A stretch of 64,000 bases of DNA from Isochrysis galbana (Eukaryota; Haptophyta; Isochrysidales; Isochrysidaceae). Location: the NCBI GenBank assembly GCA_018136815.1, contig CM030931.1, positions 2,335,398 through 2,399,397 on the forward strand. Reading direction: 5' to 3'. Positions 35,618-45,664 of this stretch are shown piece after piece. Every line of letters starts with the position of its first letter. Within the stretch, counting starts at the first letter, position 1. Below the pieces are notes generated by a model, which saw nothing but the letters and a program-made list of their open reading frames with translations, was not told the DNA's origin and did no database searches. The translations under genes were made by a program, and so were the position numbers.

Positions 35618-37030
35618 TTACTTAGGCTGAGCTGCGCGCTTTGGTCGCTTCGAAACCAAGGCGCCACGCGTCCCTTGAAGCTTGACGCCAATAATCGCTC
35701 CTTCTGCCAAGAGGAAGAGGGTAGACTCGTGGTCTGGTCCTTCGCCAAAACAAAGATTGGCGACACCGCCGTCGCAGCCGCGAACCAAGATTTTGCCCAA
35801 CAGGTTACCAGATGGAGAGAGTACATGGACTCCGTCTGCACATCCGGTGTAAATGCGGCCGTGCACATCGACTTTGATGCCATCTGGGATGCCTGCGTCG
35901 CATACCTGCGCAATGGGTGAAGACACGACTTGGGGTTGGGCTGCATACTAGATTCCTGCACCTACATGGGCCCTGCTTACATAGATCAGCCGACGATTTG
36001 AGAGCCTTCGCCCATGCTCTGTGACGTCAAAAGCGTAGATCGAACGTGGCTTGCTAGGATCCAAATTGGTTCCAGTGGCATAACCAGTATCCGTGACGTA
36101 CAGTATCATTTCGTCTGGCGAGAAAGCAAGCCCATTTGGCCGGTGAAAGCCATCTGCGACCACCTCTGTGCTCCCGGTGCAGGAGAGCATTTCTTCGGTG
36201 CCGTCACTATGTGGACGCTTCTTTACGTCTGTTTGAGAAGGAAGAGGTGTCGGCATATGGCGCCACACCCACTCTCCAAGAACAGGCGTGGGACGTAAGC
36301 CTTGATGGTAGGCGTAGCTAGGGTCTGTAAACCAAATGCTCCCGTCGGCTCGGCGCACGACCACATCATTTGGTGAGTTGAAGGGCTGGCAACTCCAGTG
36401 AGAGACCACTTCCGACCTAAAGGGGCAAGTAAGGCAGTGTGGCGCGCTGAGTTCGTCATTCATCCCCAAGGAGAGGCCCAATCTGCAGAAGCTTTTGTGC
36501 GCCTACCATTCTGAGGAAAGAAAAGAACGCACGTTTCCCGACTTGTCGCAAGGATCAATGGCGAAGATGCCGGCCAAGATTTCCATCTCAGTCCCCTTAT
36601 CATGCACGCTCTGGCCTTGAAAGCACACGTACAGCCTGCCGTCAGGACCCACGGTGGCACCATTTGCCAGGTTCGGTGATCTCCAAAGCATCCTCACCTC
36701 ACCCGTCTGCAAATCGACCGCCTTGATGTCCCCCTGAAAGACCGCTCCGGAGGTGGGCTCCTTGAAGGGCTTGGTCGTGAAGATAATGTGCCCGTTCATG
36801 TATGAGGCGCCCTCGTGTGCACCGAGCGTCTCAGCGGAATCCTCCGCAACAATGTCAAAGACGGGTGTCTTGCCGACCAACCGGCTGAATTCGGCCGTCC
36901 GTGCCTGGAAACCGATGCGCTCGGCGCCCCTAAAACACTTGGAATCGGGCGACGCCCGCTGCCGCCAGCCAACCCACGCCTCCCGAGCTGGCGGCGCGGG
37001 CCACTTTGGGGGGTGGCGCAGCGCGCACAT
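35618..37030 (-). CDS. SMP-30/gluconolactonase-type lactonohydrolase
   Basis: Six-bladed beta-propeller esterase/lactonase of about 366 residues. Exons 37030-36507, 36416-35981 and 35905-35618 join in phases 2 and 0 (ATG|GTAGGC ... TTTAG|GTCGGA; TAT|GTAAGC ... GCGCAG|GTATGC). Metal-site residues of the family are visible: Glu in GAHEGASYM, Asn in SPNDVVV, Asn in HRPNGLAFSPDE and Asp in GIPDGIKVD. IWFTDPSYAY and LYVTDTGYATG are propeller strands. The start MCALRHPP is chosen at the nearest Met; a frame with MERAP-like start at 37219 lies upstream but is out of phase. The end at 35618 directly overlaps a GTAAGT, so a further 3' exon (to about 35464) is possible. Substrate, perhaps a sugar lactone or organophosphate, is unknown. 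Confidence 0.85.
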
Positions 37031-37284
37031 CGCGTCGGACGCCTCGGAGAGTCCGCGGGCAGGGGGAAGCTCGCTCGCTAGTCTCTCGGTGAGAGCTTTT
37101 CTCTCTTGGTGGCTCCCTTCTCGCTTTCGCCTCCTCGGGTTTGAGTGAGTCCACACCGGGCTGATCGGTCGGGGCGGCGGTGTGGGTGGCAGGAGAGAGG
37201 GAGCGGCGCAGTGGCGCGCGCTCCATCATGATCATCCTACCTTTAACTCCTTACTGCCGAAGCGCCAAAATTGGAGCTTCCGCA

Positions 37285-37516
37285 CCCTTTTCTTCTCTAC
37301 TGCTCGCCACCGGCTTACCCCCAGCCCACCAGCTCTCAGGGGAGCTTCAGGGACATCCCTCAGCACATTTGGGTAGCCATACAAGCTGAAGAGTAGGTTA
37401 CCCTTTTCTTCTCTACTGCTCGCCACCGGCTTACCCCCAGCCCACCAGCTCTCAGGGGAGCTTCAGGGACATCCCTCAGCACATTTGGGTAGCCATACAA
37501 GCTGAAGAGTAGGTCA
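37285..37516. repeat. 116-bp perfect tandem duplication
   Basis: 37285-37400 and 37401-37516 are identical except at the end (GTTA versus GTCA). It lies upstream of the SMP-30-type gene and is probably recent. Confidence 0.95.
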
Positions 37517-38871
37517 TCTTTACATGAATTAAAAGGTTAATAGGGGGAAAAATCGTGCTCCAATCTTGGAGCTGACTGATCTGACGTAAAATATGCGTTC
37601 CGCGAAAGACCGGAGGTCGCTGTCACTGACAAAATTCGAGGCTTTTAGGGGAAAACGTTGCCCGAGTGCGAGCGAGAGCCACCGCGGCCCGCGCATCTGC
37701 GGCCACTTGGAGTACTTGGACCGCTGGCCGATGTATGGCGCGGGGTACGATCCTGGCGGCCTGGGCGACTGAGGCACACACCTGAACCACCGGCAATCCG
37801 CGGGCAGCGAGGCCGGTGCGACAGCAGCAGCACAGAAGCCCCCTCTGTGTGCCGTGAGAGTCGAGCGTGAGGGAGAGTGCCACTGGAAGTGCCCAGTGCA
37901 TGACAAGGAGGTCAAGGAGGCTTTTCACTGTTTCTAACATACTCCGATTCTGGACCGTGTCTAAATTTGAATGGTAGGGTCTCGCGAGCGACATTGAACC
38001 TCTTGCTGATTTTATGAAGCCTGAGTGCCATGATGGGTTGGTGCTTGTTGTTGTATTCCTGCCCATCTGATCGAAGACTGTAGGCATGAATATTCGCGTA
38101 AGGTACGCGCTCATAATTACAATTGAACAGTTCCCCGTGTTGCCACTAACGCACAAGGCACACAGATTCGGATTCCCCATGGTCTCAAGTCCACGTTTGC
38201 AGATTTTGGTCTCGAAATTTGCGATTCGAATTTTGTTTTTGCTATTACTATAATTGTTGGCTCGTTTAAGTTAATAAACCGGCCTGACTTCGACTTCTCG
38301 TTCTGCAGTCGCTCTGCGAGACTCTCTCTCTCTCTCTCTCCGTCCGCATCTCCTCGGCCGACGACAGGAAGATTCGTCCAAAACATTCTCCAGTCCCAAG
38401 ATATCTCGTGGGGGGTCTCTCCGCGCTCCGCGAGGGAAAGGACGCGATCTCGCTCCGAGATTGGCCTCGCGCCCTCCCACGCTGCCCCGCCGTGCCCTCG
38501 GTCCCTCGCCCCCCCCCCCGCGGCAGGTTCTTTCCCTCGGCGTGCCGTCCGTCGCCTCCGGCCCTCTTCTCTTACCTTCTCTCGATGTCATCAAAAGTCA
38601 ACTATCAGTAAACTGATAGGGTCATGGAGCGCGCGCCGCCTCCCGCCCTCGCTGCCGCCGCCCTCGCCGCCACCCCCCAACTTTCGCCGCGCCTTTTGCC
38701 GCTTCCCTTCCGTCCCCTCTGTTCCCATCTGAGGCAGTGGTAACCTCGGATCCGTCACCCCAGACTCAATGGTTCTTCCCAATTCGTCAGGGGAGTCGTG
38801 GGGGTGTAGAAACTTTGCTGCGTGTAAGTAGTGGGTCCACGGCCGCATGTGTGGTAAGAATATGATAACAA
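37517..38871. other. Intergenic with a MERAP-type start
   Basis: The hairpin CTATCAG-TAAA-CTGATAG (38602-38619) is followed by GGTCATGGAGCGCGCGCCGC, another MERA-type start. A 185-codon minus-strand frame (37623-38180) lacks family motifs. A short (CT)n run lies at 38320. No gene is supported. Confidence 0.35.
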
Positions 38872-39600
38872 CCTACTTTTATAAGTGGGGGTCAATGGGG
38901 GCCTCGCGCCCCCCTCTCTCCATCGCGGACACCCCCCGGGGTGGGCCCGTACATTCAACCCCAGCCCCTGCCCTCTGGCAGGGGCAGGGCACTCATCAAA
39001 TCAGCCCAGACCCCTAGTGGGCGCGGGCCGCGAGCCGCACTCCCAGGCCCGCATGGGCCTGCTCTCGTACTGACTCCCCCCCCCCATCCCTGGTCACCAG
39101 GCAGACAGGGGCCTCAGGGCGGCACCCAAGGCCAGCGAGGCGAGCGAGGGAGAGGCAGGGGGGGCCTGGGGCTGAGCCCCAGCCTCCACTGCCCCCTGAG
39201 CTGCCCCTGCTGGCCCTCTGGGCACCCCTGAAGGACCTCTGAGAGCAGGCCATGGCGCGCCGCATGGCGACGCGCCACAGGGACGGGGCGGAAGAGAATG
39301 GAACGAGGGAGAGGGGGGGATTTGCACCCCCCCCGATGGAGTGTGGTGAGAAACGAGCCCCGTTTGCGTTAGCAAACGGGCGAAGGGGGGCGGCTGGCGA
39401 CAGGAGAGGCGAGAAGAAGGGAGTGGCTCAAGACGTCCCTGTGGCAGATATCGGGGGGCGCAGTCATTTATTTCTTCGAGGACCGCTCGCGGCGCGAGCT
39501 GTAAGGGCCGCTCTCCTTCTTTGACGAGAGGTTCCTCCCCCCCCCCCGGTGCTTTTTCCCGGAGAGTCGGCCGGCGTCGACCGGACCGCCTCAATAGGTT
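38872..39600 (+). mobile_element. Diverged family A copy
   Basis: Head hairpin CCTACTT-TTAT-AAGTGGG (38872-38889), then CAATGGGGGCCTCGCGCCCC and a body with GGGAGAGGCAGGGGGGGCCT and TGAGAGCAGGCCATGGCGCG. It ends near TCCCGGAGAGTCGG. It is clearly related to, but less similar than, the other copies. Confidence 0.6.
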
Positions 39601-40927
39601 TTCCCTCATTTTAACTTGTGGGGAGTTAGAATGGGAGCCGGGGGCCTGCGAGGGGGGAGATGTGGAAGGGTGCATAGGAGTATGTATTTGTGACAACAGC
39701 ACGCGCCAAGGTGTACGGGCAGGTGCGCTGAGGGCTGTCGTGTTAGTACCGGGCTAGTGAGAGTAGTGGTACTAATGCTCAGATAGATTATTATTATTAA
39801 GAATATGATAAAGTCTTTATTGGAGCAGGAGTATTTTGAGACGCAGCAGTATTCATTCAACACACGGATTCCTTAGTGAAAGTGGAAAGTGATCCGTCCC
39901 ACTCATCGGCCGCTTGAGATTGATTGTGTGCCTGCCGAAGCCAAGACGTCATCTGCGCAGCCCTCAGGGCACCTTGTATCAGCCAGGAATCATCGCAATA
40001 TCGCAATGCGTAGAGTATTGCTAATGGCGCAATGGCCGTCCTTTGTCCTTTTGTCTTTGTACAAGCAAGACCGAACTACACAGTAACAGTAAAATCTAGG
40101 GCCTCCGAGTATTTCCACGTTCAAAACTCTCTCCAAGCGGGGGCCGGCCAAGGAGGAGGGCGCGGGTCCTTCCGGCGTTGCCGCCGGCGACTCCGCCCCC
40201 CTCTTCTCTTCTTCTCCGCGCAGGAGGAGCGCAGAATCCTGCTGGATTCGCTTCTCTTTCTCTGGAAAAGGGGGTGTGTGGAGGCTTTTGGAGGCGGCCG
40301 AGTGCTTTCTGGGGGTCTCTCCAACGTAGAGTACAGCACTGTACTCTTCTCTTCTCTACTAGAGTAGAGTAGGTGGTGCGTGCCGTGTTCCCAAGCAGGC
40401 AAGAGAGAGATCGAGGCGCCTCATCCTTGATTCTCTCTCCCTCGCTTCCTTCTTTCCTTCTCGTTTGCGAGGGGAACTTTCCCTTCACTGTCGCTCCCCC
40501 TCTCGTCTTCGTCGTAGGGTTCATTAAACAATCTGAGGGGGTTTCATCACATAGCCATCACATCATCCTTGATCCCCTTCCTCTCCTCCTCCACCCTGCT
40601 TTTCTCCTCTCTCTCTCCTGCTGCCACCTGATCCCCCGCGCCGCTCTTCTCTCTCTTTCTCCGCTCGTCTTCTCCTCGCGCCTCCCTTCACTCTGAGAAG
40701 AAGGACGAGAGGGCGGAGCGCCCCCCCCCCCCCCCCCTTTCCACCCTCCCCCCGCGGCCCGCCCTCCCCCCCCGCCCCCCCCCCCCCCCCCTCCCCCCGC
40801 GGCTCCCCTCCTCCTCCTCCGCCCCCCCCCCCCGCTCTCCCCTTCCCCGCCCCCATCAAAACACCACCACCACCACCACACGCGCACACACCTCCCTCGA
40901 GACTCGGCAAGGCAAAGAAGGGTCGGG
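39601..40927. other. Intergenic with C-homopolymer-rich promoter-like tract
   Basis: CT-rich from 40400, with several C runs at 40720-40830 just before the ORF at 40928. No gene is supported before it; Gly-rich minus frames here are translations of the C runs. Confidence 0.4.
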
Positions 40928-41395
40928 ATGCGAGTTGACGCGCGCCTGTCGCTGCTGCTCATCCTGAGCGGCGGCGCGGCGCCTGCGACCTCGCTTCCCA
41001 CCTTCGCCGCCACGCCCGCCGCGCCCGCGCTCGCAGTGCCCAAGCTCCGGCCGGTCATCTGCATCGACACTTCAGCGCTCACGAGCTCCTCCCTTGCGCC
41101 CTCCTCCTACTCGAGGCGGGCAGCGGCGACAAGGAGGGAGGTCGGCGCGGCCAAGACGACAATCATCGAACCAGACATCGGGCGCGTCTATCCCGTTGTC
41201 TGGGCGGTGGCCTCACTGACTGCTTCTGCTTGGTTTGCCTTTGCGTACTTTGCCACGGCGTGGTTCACCCCATTCCTCCGCCTCCGAGAGCAGCGCAGCC
41301 GTTGGCTCCGCCTTGCCTTGATCTGTTCTCGGCAAGCTTTCACAGGGATGCCAAGTTCAAATCTCGTGCAGCAAATGCCGCGCCGCACATTGTGA
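40928..41395 (+). CDS. Putative secreted or plastid-targeted protein, first exon(s)
   Basis: Unrecognised. The frame starts MRVDARLSLLLILSGGAAPA, a clear signal peptide, followed by an Ala/Pro/Ser-rich stretch. It has a possible membrane segment (VVWAVASLTASAWFAFAYF) that may instead be intron, since GTGGCC follows VVWA and an AG acceptor lies near 41346. Other short protein-like frames downstream (about 41348-41520 and 41545-41730, same strand) could be further exons, but I cannot settle the splicing. A bipartite signal/transit leader to a complex plastid is possible. Confidence 0.4.
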   Translation: MRVDARLSLLLILSGGAAPATSLPTFAATPAAPALAVPKLRPVICIDTSALTSSSLAPSSYSRRAAATRREVGAAKTTIIEPDIGRVYPVVWAVASLTASAWFAFAYFATAWFTPFLRLREQRSRWLRLALICSRQAFTGMPSSNLVQQMPRRTL

Positions 41396-42732
41396 TGCTT
41401 GCTGTGAGAGCAGTAGGATATGTAAATGTACATTCTGGTGCCTCCCTCAAGAGGACGTTGCTCATCGGGAAGAAAGGCGAATCTTCATCATCGACGCGGC
41501 CATGTCGGCACATGCCGATTTCCTGAGCGTATCCGAGCGACATCTTGGCCGTGCCTCCACACGTAAACTTAGATCCGCTCGATCCTTTCATCCAAGCACA
41601 CCATGATAGAAAATCGGCCCAAGTGGTTGCCATGTGCATTCTGATGGCACAAAATCCAGGATGGCGGCGGTTCGCGTCGTCCGCGATGGCTGCCTTCGTT
41701 GCAGATACGCACATGCCACCAGCTCGCTGAAATGCTAAAGCGGAGCTTCTTCTGGGTGGCTGCCTTTGCGCACATCAAAGGGCATTGACATCCGTTTATT
41801 ATGCAGTACGAGCTCTCCGTTACTAATGTGGCCCACGACAGAATCCCTTGGGTTTGAGAGTGTACTTGCATGGGTTTGTGCTTGTGTCTTGCCCCCTTCA
41901 TACCCGGCACGCGGCGCGCAGCTTTCATGCTGCTGTTGCTGCTGCCACCTTTTCTCACTCATTCTCGTTCATAGCTCATAGCATTTCCTAATCCTTTTGC
42001 GGCATCCAGTAGCTTGGGCAAACTCTCATTTTAAGTACCAAGGTATGGTCTCCCTGGGGGTCCAAGAAGCCTACAATGCTGCCCCCCAACTGCCCTCTAG
42101 CTGCCCCCCAACTGCCCTCTATCTGCCCCCGCCCCCCCCGGAAGTAGGAAAACCCCAATCCCCATCCCCGCCCGAATGAAAAATGTTCGGCACCATTGGT
42201 GATGATAATGTGGCATGTGGCTCTATATCTATATTGCAAGAAATAGCGGAAAACAAAAATGAAAATAAAACGTTTTCTACGAATAAAACATTTTCAGCTT
42301 AGAATCCCTCAGTTGTTACAAGGGTCGTTAACGTGAGAGGAGGAGAGGCCGGCGCGGCGCCGCCATGGCCGCGTCCCCCCCCCCCACACACACACCGCAA
42401 CACCGCAATCCCCCCCAGTGCTGCCGCGGCGGCCCTGTTTCGAGAAACTTCCAAACTCGGTAGTTGTGGCTGAGGGGTGCATGGGCGGCCCTAAAGCAGC
42501 AAAATTCCGGAGGTGCGAGGTGCGGGCGCGATTTCGCAGCCCCAGGCCCGATTTCACCTCCCAGCGCACCTGACGAGTCGATCGATGAGCGCGATGCGCC
42601 CCCACCTGTGGGCGGCGCGATTCGCTTTGATCCCTCACCAAACTCATTACGCCAGTCATGGGGGCGTATGGGGCCATTGATCCGACGTGAAAGTGCCCGT
42701 CAACACGTGCGCATGCGGCCCGGGGGGCGATT
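41396..42732. other. Unresolved region
   Basis: Plus-strand 41545-41730 (FIQAHHDRKSAQVVAMCILM) and minus-strand 41340-41714 both read plausibly and cannot both be coding. A 22-bp CTGCCCCCCAACTGCCCTCTA tandem pair sits at 42079-42122. Otherwise nothing is seen. Confidence 0.25.
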
Positions 42733-43051
42733 TTGCCATTTCCCCTCGGGGGCGCACCCCTCTTGGTCACCAGGCAGACAGAGGACTGTGGCGGGTGGCG
42801 GGCACCGCGTCAAGGCAAGGGCTTCCCCGAGGAGACCTTCACGGTCGCAGCGTCGAAGCTTTTCTGCCGGGCGTGCAAGGAAGAGCTCTCGTTAGTCTTC
42901 TCTCTCTATTGTCAAGGGTCACGTGAACACGTGAACACTCGAACAAGCACAAGGGTATAATAAGATCGCGTACCACCTGGCGGAGAGTGCCAAGGAGGAG
43001 CGGAAGGCTTTCATGGAGGACTACTACCAAGAGACAAGAGAATCCCGATGA
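42733..43051 (+). pseudogene. Zinc-finger fragment of a probable DNA transposon
   Basis: Frame one reads FPEETFTVAASKLFCRACKE (Cys-X2-Cys). In a neighbouring frame, a VKGHVNT stretch is followed by AYHLAESAKEERKAFMEDYY. This order, a short strand with a CxxC, a spaced His and then an acidic helical segment, resembles BED/C2H2 fingers at the N-terminus of transposase-derived proteins. The frames are offset, so it is degenerate or spliced. No catalytic domain follows. Confidence 0.4.
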
Positions 43052-43059
43052 GGCGGGCA

Positions 43060-43538
43060 GCAGCGTCGAGCTCGAGACCGTCGCCTTTCGTTGGGAGGTA
43101 GTGGAGGTTTGCCTCGAGGATCAAGAGGGAAGGGGGGGAGAGCGGCTTGTGAAAAAAAGGGGGAAGCCTCTCTCTCCCCCCCCCTCCCCCCACCCCCCAC
43201 CCCACCCCACCATTTTCACAAGCCGCTCCCCCCCCTTCTTTCCCCACCCATGTGCCATGCATGGTGCAGTATATATCCCGACCCAATAGACCTCCATGGC
43301 GTATAACGTTTTAGTAAAACCCGTCACGAAACACCTACAGGCATTCCACAACTAGATTTCAGTCACATTGGGGGGGGGGGGGTCCCTCCGAAGGGCCACC
43401 CCCCCATTAATTTCACTCACAAGTGACGTCGACCTACAGACTATCGGGTGGACTCGCCCAGTGCGCTCCTTGCACATCGAGTGTCATCCAGACTCAGCAG
43501 CGGCTAAACGAAAATAAAAACACAATTCACCATTCGCT
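43060..43538. other. Spacer with C-rich runs
   Basis: Contains AAAAGGGGGAAG and C homopolymer runs and a GGGGGGGGGG run at 43370. No gene seen. Confidence 0.3.
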
Positions 43539-43859
43539 ATGGCTAATATGGTCGCCTCATTGGCCGCACTCGTAATCGGAATCATCATGATCGCAGTGTT
43601 TCTGATCTTTATAGTGTGGAAAATTGTTCAAGCAGCCCGCCGGAAAGAAAAAAGAAACGTAAGAATCAAAGTGACACCGCTTGCTCCGTGCGAAAACTCA
43701 CAACTCACGCTAAGACGTGTAACGAAACTATTTTTTCTGCTAAGTAAAAAATTCGACACGCCATTGTTTTCTCCTCAAGCTCAAGTGATTGCAGCATTCA
43801 TCATTCTGGCCATCATGATTGCAGTATTAATTGTCATTTGTTTACGTGGATATTCATGA
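43539..43859 (+). CDS. Small two-span membrane protein
   Basis: 106-codon ORF from MANMVASLAALVIG. Span 1 is ALVIGIIMIAVFLIFIVW followed by a basic loop (QAARRKEKR); span 2 is VIAAFIILAIMIAVLIVIC. The two spans are similar in DNA as well (CATCATGATCGCAGTGTT and CATCATGATTGCAGTATT), suggesting an internal duplication. The middle contains GTAAGAATC and a later TTTCTCCTCAAG, so an intron of about 120 nt is possible. It is clearly more AT-rich than its neighbours. No known family; a small transporter subunit, viral-type membrane protein or orphan are all possible. Confidence 0.5.
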   Translation: MANMVASLAALVIGIIMIAVFLIFIVWKIVQAARRKEKRNVRIKVTPLAPCENSQLTLRRVTKLFFLLSKKFDTPLFSPQAQVIAAFIILAIMIAVLIVICLRGYS

Positions 43860-43952
43860 TGATGTATGATGTTCACAATGCCCCCTGTAAAGTGAGGTGG
43901 CGTGTCGGCGCCCCATCCTTAAAAAAGTTCAGGTGATCCTGCACTTTTGTAC

Positions 43953-44000
43953 TTTAATGAGGGGGTCCTGCAAGTAGATGAGGGGGTCCTGCAAGTAGAA
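43953..44000. repeat. 24-bp tandem repeat
   Basis: GATGAGGGGGTCCTGCAAGTA occurs twice in a row (the first unit reads AATGAGG). Confidence 0.85.
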
Positions 44001-44065
44001 CTTATACCGTCCACGTGGGGGTAGTTGCCAAAAAAAAACCAAATCTAAGGTTGCATCCTCTTAGG

Positions 44066-44220
44066 TAGTGTACCAAGCAAGGCCGGACCCCGGAAACCGA
44101 AGAAAAAGGAATGAAGGGGGGCAGGGAAAGAGGTGGAGGGAGGGAAGTTAAGGGCGGTGTTGGTAGCGAAGGGAGGTCCCGTCAATAGTAGGTGTGTAGC
44201 CCAGAATCTTCAGATGTTTT
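44066..44220 (+). repeat. Family F copy
   Basis: Same order of blocks as 23079-23250, ending in AGAATCTTCAGATGTTTT. Confidence 0.8.
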
Positions 44221-44565
44221 ATTTTTTGTATGAATATTATTCTGAATATCTGTTATCTGTTAAGGCCGCCTCTAAAATGATGTGTATAGTGTAGTGCCAA
44301 AAAGTGCGGCGGGCGCGCATATGTACGTAGTAAGATGTGTGAAAGCCACGCGAGCACATACGTGTGTGTGTGTAGGTCATAGGCAGCCGCGTAGTCGCCT
44401 GCCGAAGTGCCGAACACACCGACCTAGGGCACCGACGTGCCGGCGTCCGCGGCGGCGCTCGAAGCAAATTTCGAACGAAATGACCCCAAAAATTTGGGTC
44501 AGGGAAAGCAAAAATTCGAAACGAAATTTGGGTGCGTCCGAAACGAAATTCTCGCCGGAGCCAAC

Positions 44566-45444
44566 TCAACTAAGTTTATACTTAGTTCGCCCATGGGGGG
44601 GCACGAGCCCCCCTCTCTCTCCACTCCTCCCCTGCCATGGGGGAGGAACCACCCACTCTCCTGGCACGCCTGATGGCCTGCCAGGAGCACACTGCCATGC
44701 TGACCCATCCCTCTCCCCACAGGCACGCCTGATTCGCTCGCCCTGGCCTGTCGTGGCCAGCCCATCCCTTTGACCAGCCCCTCCTCCCCCTGGGCCCCCC
44801 TGTTCAGGACCCCCCAGCCAGCTCCAGTCGACCCGCAGGGGCTCGGAGCGCCAGCGAGGGAGAGGCAGGAGGAGCCAGGGCCATGCCCCAGCCTCACCTG
44901 CCCCCTGAGCTGTGCTCCCAGGCCCCTGCAGGCCACCTGGGGACCTGAAGAGGGGCCGCAGGCGCGCGCCATGGGCCCCCGCCGCAGGGAAGAGAGGAGG
45001 AAAAGGGAAGAGGGAGGGGAGGGGGGAGCGGCAGCTCTCCCCTCCGGCAGATACGTGTCTTCTCGCCCCGTTTGGGTAAGAGAAGACGAGGGCGCCAGAG
45101 CCAGGAGGGAAGGGCCGCGGCTCGCCGCGGCCACTCGCTCTAGCGAGGGAGATTAGCGCTTCTGGGCTCCTATCTCTATCTCACGAGTGCCCCCCCCCCC
45201 CCTGCGTTGCTTTTACCCGAAAGGGGGTTTCCCCCAGCGTGGACTCGAGGAGAGGACGCGCTGGGGTGCGCGGGGTCGGTGCATGCACTGGGGGGAGGAC
45301 AAATATCGAGGGGAGGGGGCAGTGCCCCCGCCCCCCGGTATCACTCGGACACCTGGCCCGTCAGGCATGGCGGGATTCCGGGACGGAAAAGTTATGTCCA
45401 ATTAGCTAGTGGGGTTGGCTAGGATATAACATTGATTATTATTA
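44566..45444 (+). mobile_element. Family A retroposon, full-length, with target-site duplication
   Basis: Flanked by the 16-bp direct repeat TCTCGCCGGAGCCAAC at 44550-44565 and 45445-45460. The head hairpin is ACTAAGT-TTAT-ACTTAGT (44569-44586) and the tail is ATAACATTGATTATTATTA. The body matches 3189-4072. A 16-bp duplication and A/T-rich tail indicate target-primed reverse transcription. Confidence 0.9.
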
Positions 45445-45460
45445 TCTCGCCGGAGCCAAC

Positions 45461-45664
45461 AAGCAGCCACTTGGCTGCTCCGGCAGTAAAGCGTTAAAGG
45501 AGCCAAAAATCTTCGAAAAATATAAAATATCGCAAGTGGAGAACAGATGTGCCTGGGATTAGCTAGGGTGCTAGGATGAGCTCTGTGGAGTACTTACTTA
45601 GCTACATAAATACCAGGGAATCCACACCCAGCGCCGCCGTCCTCTTCCCCCTCCTTGTCGATCG
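45461..45664. promoter_or_regulatory. Promoter region of the surface-protein gene
   Basis: Short AT-richer stretch between the retroposon and the ATG at 45665. No defined motif. Confidence 0.25.

Noticed and set aside
37623-38180. 185-codon minus-strand ORF
   Set aside because: No family motif, shadow-like composition, and it starts without support from splice or leader context.
40558-41082. Long Gly-rich minus-strand ORF
   Set aside because: Most of it translates C homopolymer runs, and it overlaps the plus-strand signal-peptide ORF.
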